Origin: Bacteroidota bacterium
GTDB taxonomy: Bacteria > Bacteroidota > Bacteroidia > B-17B0 > Aurantibacillaceae
NCBI GenBank assembly: GCA_019638705.1
Contig: JAHBTI010000004.1
Span: 1 to 64,000 of the forward strand
Reading direction: 5' to 3'
DNA: 64,000 bases
The translations under genes and the position numbers were made by a program. Within the stretch, counting starts at the first letter, position 1. Every line of letters starts with the position of its first letter. This document shows, piece by piece, positions 26,798-34,496 of this stretch. The notes beneath the pieces were generated by a model. It saw only the letters and a list, made by a program, of their open reading frames with translations. It did no database searches and had not been told where the DNA came from.

Positions 26798-28189
26798 ATG
26801 CAAAACAAACGTTCGGCTCTTATTACTTTAATTTCTGTGTTTTTCTTTTGGGGATTTGTTGCGGCAAGCAACGATATTTTAATTCCTGTTTTTAAAGAGA
26901 AATTAAATTTAGAACAATGGCAAAGTCAGTTGATTTCTCTTGCCTTTTATGTGGCATATACCGTTGGTTCGGTGATTTACATTTTGCTTTCCAAATTTTA
27001 CGGTGGCGATATTTTAAATAAAATCGGTTACAAAAACGGCATTGCGCTTGGACTTTGCATTTCGGCGGCTGGAACATTGTTGTTTTATCCTGCGGCGCAA
27101 ATGGTGTCGTTTAATTTAATGATTACAGGTTTGTTTATTGTTGCGCTCGGATTTTCGCTGCAACAAACGGCTGCCAATCCTTTGGCAATAGTTATGGGTG
27201 AGCCGCAAAAAGCCTCGCAACGTTTGAGTTTGGCGGGCGGTGTAAATAATATCGGTTCAATTATCAGTCCGCTGATTTTGAGTTACGTTATTTTTGGTGC
27301 AGTTGGCGGAGAACACAAATTAGAAAGTATTGATGCGGTAAAATTTCCTTACTTGATTTTGGGTGCGGCGTTTTTAATTGTGGCTTTGATTTTTAAACTG
27401 TCTTCTTTACCAAATCAAATTTTTTCAGAGCAACATAAAAACAAAAATGAAAGCAACACAAAAACAAGCTCGTTACAATATCCGCAATTAGTTCTCGGCA
27501 TGATTGCCATTTTTATTTATGTAGGTGTTGAGGTGGCAACGGCTTCCAACTTGCCTGAATATATGCGCCAATACAACAATATTTCTGCAAGCGAAGTTGC
27601 GCCTTTTATTTCTTTGTATTGGGCAAGTTTAATGATTGGACGTTGGGCAAGTTCCGCAAGTGCAATTTCAAAAAACAAATTGTTGCGTTTTGTGTTGCCG
27701 TATTCGGCATTTGCAGTTTTCTTATTGGTAAACAAAATTGCGGGCAGCGACTTAAACATATTTTATCCTTACGCAGGAATTATTTTAATTATGATTGCCG
27801 CCGATTTATTAAGCAAAGGAAATCCCGCCCGTCAATTAATTATTTATTCCGTTTGCGGAATTGCCGCGCTCATTATCGGAATTTTAACCTCGGGTATTGT
27901 GAGCGTTTATGCTTTTATCAGCGTGGGATTATTTTGTTCAACATTGTGGCCATGTATTTACACATTGGCAATCGCAGGTTTGGGCAAACACACCAATCAA
28001 GGTTCAAGTTATTTAATTATGATGATTATGGGCGGCGGTTTAATCTCTTGGCTGCAAGGTTGGCTTGCGGGTGATGACCTGATTGGCATTAAAGCAAGTT
28101 ATTTGGTTGGCGTAATTTGTTTTGTGTATCTCGCGTTTTATGGTTGGAAAGTGAAACGGATTTTGAATGAACAGAAAGTTGAATTTTAA
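26798..28189 (+). CDS. FHS-family sugar MFS transporter (FucP/GluP-like)
   Basis: 463 residues from ATG 26798; the longer frame upstream reads into repeat array DNA. Twelve transmembrane helices. FFFWGFVAASNDILIPVFK (TM1), LQQTAANPLAIVMG and RLSLAGGVNNIGSIISPL are hallmark FHS blocks (fucose/glucose/galactose:H+ symporters). In place of the fucose Asp/Glu pattern this has SNDIL, so the sugar is uncertain. It is followed at once by a small lipoprotein gene. Confidence 0.9.
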   Translation: MQNKRSALITLISVFFFWGFVAASNDILIPVFKEKLNLEQWQSQLISLAFYVAYTVGSVIYILLSKFYGGDILNKIGYKNGIALGLCISAAGTLLFYPAAQMVSFNLMITGLFIVALGFSLQQTAANPLAIVMGEPQKASQRLSLAGGVNNIGSIISPLILSYVIFGAVGGEHKLESIDAVKFPYLILGAAFLIVALIFKLSSLPNQIFSEQHKNKNESNTKTSSLQYPQLVLGMIAIFIYVGVEVATASNLPEYMRQYNNISASEVAPFISLYWASLMIGRWASSASAISKNKLLRFVLPYSAFAVFLLVNKIAGSDLNIFYPYAGIILIMIAADLLSKGNPARQLIIYSVCGIAALIIGILTSGIVSVYAFISVGLFCSTLWPCIYTLAIAGLGKHTNQGSSYLIMMIMGGGLISWLQGWLAGDDLIGIKASYLVGVICFVYLAFYGWKVKRILNEQKVEF

Positions 28190-28199
28190 AATAAAAAAC

Positions 28200-28811
28200 A
28201 TGAAACAACTCGCTGTAATATTATTGGCAATTGGATTATTTTCTTGCAATTCAAACGAAGACATCAGGGAAAATAAAGAAGCAAAAATTCAAGATAGTGT
28301 AATAGAATATTTTAAAGACGATATTTTTCAATTTAGTTTGGCAGGAAATATTTATACATATGCTCCAAAACTTGATAGTACCTGTCAAGCCTATGGAGAG
28401 TGTGATTGCTGTTCAGGGAATTATCTATTTATTAATGAAACAGATTTTATAATTATTGATTACTGTGAAGCTGACTATATTTACTCAAAAGGAACTTATG
28501 AATTAAAGGGTGACAAAGTATTTCTTCATTATAGCGGTATAGTTATTGGAAAAAATTATAATTGGGAAAAAGAAACAGATACAACCAATACTGTGAAACC
28601 TGATTATTTTATCAATGAAAATACAACAGAGCCAACGACGCGAATTTTAACAAGAATTGCCTGTGCAAATAACATTTGTTTTAATACAGGTATGGAAGAA
28701 ATGCCTTATGCAGCACTTGATAAAAAGCAAAAACTCGAAGATTTAGTTTCCCAACTTAGAAGTGACGGTATTTGGAAAAAATTAAGAATGGACAAAAATA
28801 GCCACGAATAA
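28200..28811 (+). CDS. Hypothetical lipoprotein
   Basis: 203 residues from ATG 28200, 10 bases after the transporter's stop. Lipobox GLFSC with Cys16. The mature part is acidic with cysteines in CQAYGECDCCSG and a second CANNICFNTG pair, suggesting disulfides. No family recognised. More AT-rich than its neighbours. Probably cotranscribed with the FHS transporter, but a link in function is not shown. Confidence 0.68.
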   Translation: MKQLAVILLAIGLFSCNSNEDIRENKEAKIQDSVIEYFKDDIFQFSLAGNIYTYAPKLDSTCQAYGECDCCSGNYLFINETDFIIIDYCEADYIYSKGTYELKGDKVFLHYSGIVIGKNYNWEKETDTTNTVKPDYFINENTTEPTTRILTRIACANNICFNTGMEEMPYAALDKKQKLEDLVSQLRSDGIWKKLRMDKNSHE

Positions 28812-28852
28812 CACAAATGATTGTTTTGTGAAAATTAGTGCAATTCGTGGCT
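28800..28852. repeat. Dispersed palindromic repeat, family C
   Basis: AGCCACGAAT and ATTCGTGGCT arms around an imperfect stem; same family as 44539-44594. It overlaps the end of the preceding gene and may serve as a terminator for the convergent pair. Confidence 0.65.
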
Positions 28853-28859
28853 CATAATT

Positions 28860-29540
28860 TTAATTCACTTTCACTTTAAACTCAACCATTACATCGGTTT
28901 CTCCCGGTGAGTAAGTGCCGTCTTTTTCATCAGGCTGATGTTTTAGCGTAATGATAAAAGGAAATTTTCCTGAAGTAGCATTGCTTGTTTTCAGATACGT
29001 TTCCAAGCCAATGTTTCGTGTCTGTTTTCCATGTTCCGCACCGTTATCTTTGTCAATGTAACGAATGCGAATATCAGAGCCGTTCAACTTCACTGTGTAA
29101 TTCGGATAGCCTGCATGGAGAATTGTGTTTCCTCTGTTGCCGGAAGCCTCGTCAAGATTACCGTTGTAGAAAATCATGTGTTCATACGATTCTTCTTCAA
29201 CCTCATTGGAAATGGAATCCACAGGATTTTTGGTTTCGTCCAAAATCACAATTCTTGTTTTGTAAGTGGTGTTGGCTGAAAGATTAATTACGGAATCCGC
29301 ACCGTTATTAAGGAAAGCTCCCGCTTGTCCGCCCTCGCCGTCAGGGTCTTTAAAGCTGAAAGGTGAGCCGCTGATTTCAGCATTTGTTATGGAATCCCAT
29401 AAGTAAATGCGAAGCGTGGTAATTACTTCCTGCTCATTTTGAACAGGCGGTGCAGGTTGTTCAGGCTCAATTTTCTTTTTGTTTTTATCGCAGTTTGAAA
29501 ATGTAAATGCGAGTAATGTTGCTAATGCAATGTGTTTCAT
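28860..29540 (-). CDS. Lipoprotein linked to a TonB receptor
   Basis: 226 residues. Lipobox TFSNC (Cys17), then a Lys/Pro/Gln linker and a beta-rich domain of about 185 residues with TYKTRIVILDETKNPVDSI, YEHMIFYNG, and IGLETYLKTSN. Similar lipoproteins follow TonB receptors in other Bacteroidota and are presumed surface or periplasmic partners of the receptor; I recognise the context more than the family. It is 99 bases downstream of the receptor gene with repeat A in between, so coexpression is likely but not certain. Confidence 0.7.
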   Translation of the reverse strand: MKHIALATLLAFTFSNCDKNKKKIEPEQPAPPVQNEQEVITTLRIYLWDSITNAEISGSPFSFKDPDGEGGQAGAFLNNGADSVINLSANTTYKTRIVILDETKNPVDSISNEVEEESYEHMIFYNGNLDEASGNRGNTILHAGYPNYTVKLNGSDIRIRYIDKDNGAEHGKQTRNIGLETYLKTSNATSGKFPFIITLKHQPDEKDGTYSPGETDVMVEFKVKVN

Positions 29541-29569
29541 ATTATTTAATTTTTACTTGTTTACGTTCT

Positions 29570-29630
29570 GTCATTCTGAACGATAGTGAAGAATCTCAAA
29601 CAATAGAGATGCTTCGTTCCTCAGCATGAC
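29570..29630. repeat. Dispersed palindromic repeat, family A
   Basis: GTCATTCTGAACG and CGTTCCTCAGCATGAC arms; inverted relative to the array at 26444. Sits between receptor and lipoprotein genes. Confidence 0.7.
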
Positions 29631-29639
29631 AAAACACGT

Positions 29640-31979
29640 TTACTTTTTATCATATAAAATTAACGGCAGAGTAATTCGCAGATTGTACGATACGCCTGCT
29701 GCATCGCAGAAATATCTAAATCTGTCCAAATATTCACGATACCGTTGGTTCAGCAAATTAGTTGCGCTTAAATGCAACCGGATTTTTTGTTTTTTGATTT
29801 GTATTTCCGAAGCTAATTCAATTCCGAACAAATAATAAGCATCGGGCGGCGGCGCAAAATCCACATTTTTCGGTGCGCGCCATTGTTTTGCTACAAACTG
29901 ATTATTGATTTGCAAATAAGAATTTGTAAACATTTTTGTTGAAGGTAAGTTTGTTTTCAAATTCAACTCCGCTCTGTCAGAAGGCATATAAATAAGATAA
30001 TCGTTCACGGAATAATTCCAGCCTCTCACTATCATGCCTTTTGCGATGAAAGAAAAAAAGTTGTTCAACACATATTCCGTTTTCAAATCAATGCCGCTGA
30101 TGCTCACGTTGTCTTGTCTGTACAAAAACACAGGAAACGCGCCGCGTATGGTCAATTCCAATTCACCCGAAGGATACAAGTAAATGTAATTCCTAAATCT
30201 GTTGTAATACGCCGTTAGTTCCGCATTTAATTTTTTTGATTTGTAAATGCCTGTTGCGGTAACATTATAACATTTCTCGGAAACAAAATTTGCATTGCCG
30301 CGCTCAATCGTTCCTGCGCCCTGATGAAGCCCGTTGCTGTAAAGCTCATTGGGAGCAGGCGCACGCCATGCCGAACCTGCATTTACAAACACATTGAAAT
30401 CCGTGCGCGGTTTCCAAATCATTCCTCCGTTGTAAGTGAAATTTTGGAAACTTCTGTCGTGTCCTGTCCAAATTTTTCCTTCGTAGAAATAAGATTGCAA
30501 ATGCTTTTCGTCATAACGCATTCCGATTTCAAACTCCGCTTTTTGCATTACATAACGCTCTGTTGCAAACATACCGAAAGAATTGCTCAAATAATTCGGA
30601 ACAAAAAACCGTCCTGTGTAAGTGTTGGCTTGGTGCATATAGCTTGCGCCAAACATGCCTCTGAACGATTTGATGTTGTCGTGTTCCAAAATAGCATCGG
30701 CGGTTTGCGAAACGATGTGCAAATTCATGTCGGGCAAAACAATACCTGTTTGTTTTTCAGTTGTTGTTAAGCGGCGTAAATCATATTCCTGCCTGATGTT
30801 GTATTGCCGCGCGTATTGCAAGGCTGCTCTCCATTTCGGTGAAAAATGATAGTGCGCTTCTCCTTTCATCAATTCGTGCATTACCGATTGTTTGGGACTT
30901 GCAAGTACATAAGAAAAAGAAGCGAGGCTGTCCACAGGTTTTCCCAATTTCAAAGCATTGTTTAAGTCGGTTAAATTGCCGATGTGCGAGCCTTTAAAAA
31001 TTCCGATGTCGGAATTGAAGCGTGAATAATACATTTCAACGCCCCAACGTTTTTTGTGATAACCCAGAGCGGCAGAAAAATTTTTTTCTTCCAAGCCTGT
31101 GTTGTTCAAATAATAATCGGGTGTTTTTATGTTACCGCCTTTTTTCAAGCTGCCTTGCACACGCCAACTGAACGTTTTGAGTTTTTCAAAATTTCCCTCT
31201 AACATTCCTGAAACCGCGCCTGAACGTCCATTACTCAATCCGACTAAATTTACTTCGCCTGTCATGGCAACAGTGTCGGGCAGCTCATTCGGCTCTACCA
31301 GCACCACGCCCGCTATGGCATCGCTGCCGTAACGAATAGCACTTACGCCTTTTATCACCGAAATTTTTTTCGCCATAAAAGGGTCTATTTCGGGCGCGTG
31401 TTCGTTGCCCCACTGCTGTCCTTCTTGCCGAATACCATTATTTAAAATAAGCAAACGATAACCCTGCATACCGTGAAGCATAGGTTTTGAAATGCTTGCG
31501 CCTGTGTTCAGCGCGGTAACGCCGCTTATGTTTTTCAAGGCTTCGCCCAAACTTTGACCTTTTGTTTTTTGCATCTCCTCTTCGGAAAGCTTGTCCAATG
31601 TTTGCGTTTTTTTCATCTCCACACGCTTGTCCATAATATCCACTTCTTCCAAATTATTAAGGCTGTGCGGCAATTTCAACAAAACGCTTTTTGACTTTGA
31701 CAAACTGATATTAAAAATAGTGTCTTTGCAACCGACGTGCTGAACCATGATTTGGTAATCGCCTTTGCAAAGATTTTCAAAACTAAATTCCCCTTTTTCG
31801 TTTGTCTGAATTATTTTTTCGGGCAACAGCAATTTTACCACCGCAAAACCAAGTGTTTCGTGGTTGTCTTCGTCTTGCACCACGCCGCGCAAAGTCAAAT
31901 TGCAAGTTTGCGATTTGAAAATTGTGGGAGCAAATACAAGAGCGCACAAGAGTATGTGTAATCTTAATTGCATACGCAT
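29640..31979 (-). CDS. TonB-dependent receptor with carboxypeptidase-like domain
   Basis: 779 residues from ATG 31979 (ATG 31973 is also possible). Signal peptide to about residue 24. A carboxypeptidase-regulatory-like beta domain (about 27-105; LRGVVQDEDNHETLGFAVV, GEFSFENLCKGDY) precedes the plug (about 125-240; GEALKNISGV, RYGSDAIAGVV) and a 22-strand barrel ending in Tyr/Leu-rich strands (YNLRITLPLILYDKK). In the gene order it follows a Cys/His-rich secreted peptide and precedes a lipoprotein. This arrangement suggests import of a metal or metal complex (inferred). Confidence 0.9.
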   Translation of the reverse strand: MRMQLRLHILLCALVFAPTIFKSQTCNLTLRGVVQDEDNHETLGFAVVKLLLPEKIIQTNEKGEFSFENLCKGDYQIMVQHVGCKDTIFNISLSKSKSVLLKLPHSLNNLEEVDIMDKRVEMKKTQTLDKLSEEEMQKTKGQSLGEALKNISGVTALNTGASISKPMLHGMQGYRLLILNNGIRQEGQQWGNEHAPEIDPFMAKKISVIKGVSAIRYGSDAIAGVVLVEPNELPDTVAMTGEVNLVGLSNGRSGAVSGMLEGNFEKLKTFSWRVQGSLKKGGNIKTPDYYLNNTGLEEKNFSAALGYHKKRWGVEMYYSRFNSDIGIFKGSHIGNLTDLNNALKLGKPVDSLASFSYVLASPKQSVMHELMKGEAHYHFSPKWRAALQYARQYNIRQEYDLRRLTTTEKQTGIVLPDMNLHIVSQTADAILEHDNIKSFRGMFGASYMHQANTYTGRFFVPNYLSNSFGMFATERYVMQKAEFEIGMRYDEKHLQSYFYEGKIWTGHDRSFQNFTYNGGMIWKPRTDFNVFVNAGSAWRAPAPNELYSNGLHQGAGTIERGNANFVSEKCYNVTATGIYKSKKLNAELTAYYNRFRNYIYLYPSGELELTIRGAFPVFLYRQDNVSISGIDLKTEYVLNNFFSFIAKGMIVRGWNYSVNDYLIYMPSDRAELNLKTNLPSTKMFTNSYLQINNQFVAKQWRAPKNVDFAPPPDAYYLFGIELASEIQIKKQKIRLHLSATNLLNQRYREYLDRFRYFCDAAGVSYNLRITLPLILYDKK

Positions 31980-32031
31980 TAAGTCCGCCAAAGCGAACTG
32001 AAAAAATATTTGAAAAAGGAAAAGGAAAAAA

Positions 32032-32352
32032 TCAGGAAATCATTTGAGGAGGACCTCGCAGAGAAATTCTGAATTTGGAAGAAGTAATTACATCTGATGA
32101 AACGAATTTTGTAAACTCATTCTCGTAATTTAAAAACAGGTGAATTTGCTCCTGTGTTTTTGGTGCGCCTGCGCAGGTAGAAAATACATAATCGCAAATG
32201 TCGCAAGTGTGCTCTGCCTCACAAAAGTGTTTTTCGGTAATGCCGCAATGTGCATCGTTCAAATGTTCAAAATCGTGCTGTACTTTTTCCGCTACCGGAA
32301 AAAGCAGCAATGCCAACAGGAGCATTGAACTATATGAACGGAATTTTTTCAC
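32032..32352 (-). CDS. Small Cys/His-rich exported protein upstream of TonB receptor
   Basis: 106 residues from GTG 32352. Hydrophobic N-terminus (about 10-22) acts as signal or anchor. Residues 26-62 hold many potential metal ligands: HDFEHLNDAHC, EKHFCEAEHTCDICDYVFSTC. The density of His and Cys, including CDIC, suggests zinc or copper binding. The receptor gene starts 52 bases downstream. No named family recognised. Confidence 0.68.
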   Translation of the reverse strand: MKKFRSYSSMLLLALLLFPVAEKVQHDFEHLNDAHCGITEKHFCEAEHTCDICDYVFSTCAGAPKTQEQIHLFLNYENEFTKFVSSDVITSSKFRISLRGPPQMIS

Positions 32353-32498
32353 TTTTGTAAAGCAAAGTAAGAGAATTAAATGTTTATGGGCAAAAAAATA
32401 TTTTGTTTTTTACAGGTTGTCATTCTGTTCTGAAACAAGTTCAGTATAATATTCCAATAATGTTTTTTTTCGCTGAAATTTAAACAGTTTCTTAATAA

Positions 32499-32529
32499 TT
32501 TGTTGCCTCAATTATTTTCTTTAGTTTTG
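32499..32529 (+). promoter_or_regulatory. Promoter of the structured leader and XRE gene
   Basis: TTTG (32499-32502), 19 bases, TAGTTTTG (32522-32529): matches both -33 and -7 Bacteroidota elements. Predicted start near 32533, 253 bases before ATG 32786. The motif GAAATTTAAACAGTTTCTTA lies just upstream (32475-32494). Confidence 0.6.
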
Positions 32530-32589
32530 GGTTACACAAGAAAAATTTGCCTATTGATTAAATAAAAAACACAAAACATAAATTACGTT

Positions 32590-32741
32590 TTTGAACTGAA
32601 CTCGTCTTACTCAATCCACCAAAATTATAACAATACGAAATTCAGTGAGAAACGCCCGAGAGGGCGTTGGCTTACTGTTCGTATTGTAGGGCTTGGTGGC
32701 TCTGAGTGAGATGCAGTATAGTTTAACGCCCGATTTTTTTT
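32590..32741 (+). ncRNA. Structured leader with alternative hairpins
   Basis: A long imperfect inverted repeat: TACTCA/TGAGTG, CCACCAA (32616-32622)/TTGGTGG (32693-32699), CAATACGAA (32631-32639)/TTCGTATTG (32678-32686), and a core AACGCCC (32651-32657) GAGA GGGCGTT (32662-32668). A second AACGCCC at 32725-32731, followed by GA and T8, can pair with the same GGGCGTT to make a terminator. Mutually exclusive pairing upstream of a regulator gene suggests an attenuator or riboregulator. Alternatively it is a palindromic repeat of transposon origin; the sequence alone does not decide. Confidence 0.5.
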
Positions 32742-32785
32742 GTGCTTACCACAAAGAATACAAACACCATAATTTTTTTTGCTTT

Positions 32786-33058
32786 ATGAAAAACATAAAC
32801 CTAAACAACAAAAAAATACTTGCCATTACGGGCGAGTTTGTTAAAACCAAAAGAAAACAACTCAACTATTGCCATGACGGAGTGGCGAAAGCTGTAAACA
32901 TTTCGCAACCCATTGTGAGCAAAATAGAGCACGGCATACACTCGGGTTTAAAATATACTATGCTTCACAACATTCTTGATTACTTAAAAACAAACATGGC
33001 AGAGCTTGACGAATACATTAAGCAAAAAAACGCCAATGATAATTTAGTTGCAGAGTAA
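32786..33058 (+). CDS. XRE-family regulator
   Basis: 90 residues from ATG 32786. Residues 10-75 form the HTH: EFVKTKRKQLNY, DGVAKAVNISQPIVSKIEHG (recognition helix), then helical LHNILDYLKTNMAELDEYI. It follows a 250-nt structured leader. Two 17-bp palindromes downstream (33094-33128), in front of the secreted-protein genes, are likely binding sites. Expected to control the cluster 33208-38945; this is inference from position. Confidence 0.85.
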   Translation: MKNINLNNKKILAITGEFVKTKRKQLNYCHDGVAKAVNISQPIVSKIEHGIHSGLKYTMLHNILDYLKTNMAELDEYIKQKNANDNLVAE

Positions 33059-33093
33059 AAAATATGCCTGTGAGGAATAAAAACCAACAACTT

Positions 33094-33128
33094 TATAACT
33101 GAGGGTTATAATATAACTCAGAGTTATA
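33094..33128. promoter_or_regulatory. Twin 17-bp palindromic operators
   Basis: TATAACTGAGGGTTATA (33094-33110) and TATAACTCAGAGTTATA (33112-33128, perfect 8-1-8) in tandem with 1 base between, in the gap between the XRE gene and 33208. The pair also forms a 22-bp inverted repeat with each other. Confidence 0.55.
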
Positions 33129-33207
33129 AAGTTTACCCTTTGTTTTTTGAATTTTACGCGGGTTTCGTAATAGGTTTGTGGCATAAATTTTTAAAACCAA
33201 ATTTAGT

Positions 33208-34461
33208 ATGCAACACATTACTCAAAACATCAGAAACACAAACGCAACAAGCGTATGTAAAAAATTAATTTTCGGCTTGGCATTTTTTGCTGCCACCGTT
33301 ACGGTAAAAGCGCAAATCGGTTGGCCTTGGCCTCCCGATTTACCTGTTTTTGAAAGCCCCTATCAACCTCTTGAAGAATACATACAGTCATCAAGAGCGT
33401 GTTATGTTAATTCTGTGCCTTGGTATGAGGGCGGAAATACAGTTGCAATGAATCCGGCTACCAGCATTTATGCTGCCACGGTTAATTTAACCCCCAACGT
33501 TATAGGACCCTGCAATAATGTTGATTTTATTTTGCAGGCAAACAGCAAAAAAACAGTTTTTTTGAAAACAAACGGAAATGTAGGTATAGGAATAGATAAC
33601 GATAGCCCAAGCGCGGTTTTAGATGTAAGCGAATTTGCGGGTGCAGGCAATCCAAGCTCTCATTTAAAAATATACGGCGATGCTGACGGAAGCATAGAAA
33701 GCACAGGCAATATGCACTTATACGCTGCGTCAAGCTCTCTGTTTCAAGTTACGTTTGGGGAATTTGGAAACCCAAACGGCAATAATCATAATGTCTTGAC
33801 AATAGACGGAACAACTAACGACATCTCTTTAAATGGCACAGGAAACGTAAGTGGAGATTTAAACGTAAACGGGTACACAAGTGTACATTCAGGTTTAGGT
33901 GTAACAGGTGGTTTTGGTGTGAACGGTTCAGCTGCCATTACAGGCGCGGCAAGCATTGGTGGCAATGCAAATGTGGGCGGTGCAGCAAACATTACAGGCA
34001 CGGCGAATATTGGCGGTGCAGCAAACATTGCAGGCAAAACAATTATTGGCAACCAACAAGGAGCAACAAACTCAGCCACATTAAACATAAATGTAAACGG
34101 TGGCAATGCTATTGAAGTATTTGACCAAGCAAGCAGTGGAAGTGGCAATGCCAAAGTAAATTTTAGAGTAAAAGCAAACGGTATTGTTTACTCACGCGAA
34201 GTAAATGTACAACTCACTAACTTTCCTGATTACGTTTTTAATAAAGATTACAAACTGCCAAGTTTGGAAAGCCTTGACGAATACATTAAGCAAAACAAAC
34301 ATTTGCCTAATGTGCCAACTGCAAAAGAAGTTGAAACCAACGGCGCAAACTTGGGCGAACTAAGCCGCATACAAATGGAAAAAATTGAAGAACTGACTTT
34401 GTATGTAATAGAGCTGAAAAAAGAAATTGAGGCTTTGAAAAAACAACAAAGCAAAAAATAA
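33208..34461 (+). CDS. Secreted repeat protein with tail-fibre-like C-terminal domain
   Basis: 417 residues. Signal peptide (about 15-37, ending VKAQ). N-domain of about 120 residues, then residues 205-290 contain short six-residue repeats (NVGGAAN, ITGTANIGGAAN, IAGKTIIG) expected to fold as a beta-helix. The C-terminus (about 335-417) has DYVFNKDYKLPSLESLDEYI, KHLPNVPTAKEVE and a coiled coil LTLYVIELKKEIEALKK, the Bacteroidota variant of trimerising fibre tail domains. Likely a surface fibre or adhesin. No T9SS tail is present. Starts the secreted cluster after the operators. Confidence 0.75.
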   Translation: MQHITQNIRNTNATSVCKKLIFGLAFFAATVTVKAQIGWPWPPDLPVFESPYQPLEEYIQSSRACYVNSVPWYEGGNTVAMNPATSIYAATVNLTPNVIGPCNNVDFILQANSKKTVFLKTNGNVGIGIDNDSPSAVLDVSEFAGAGNPSSHLKIYGDADGSIESTGNMHLYAASSSLFQVTFGEFGNPNGNNHNVLTIDGTTNDISLNGTGNVSGDLNVNGYTSVHSGLGVTGGFGVNGSAAITGAASIGGNANVGGAANITGTANIGGAANIAGKTIIGNQQGATNSATLNINVNGGNAIEVFDQASSGSGNAKVNFRVKANGIVYSREVNVQLTNFPDYVFNKDYKLPSLESLDEYIKQNKHLPNVPTAKEVETNGANLGELSRIQMEKIEELTLYVIELKKEIEALKKQQSKK

Positions 34462-34496
34462 TTTCTGATTTATTCATCTTTAAAAAAATTAGAATT

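Noticed and set aside
32590-32741. Retron or other reverse-transcriptase-linked RNA
   Set aside because: No reverse transcriptase gene is nearby; the hairpin is better read as a leader or repeat.
33208-34461. Prophage tail-fibre gene
   Set aside because: Signal peptide and the absence of any phage structural genes nearby argue for a cellular surface protein with a fibre-like trimerisation tail.
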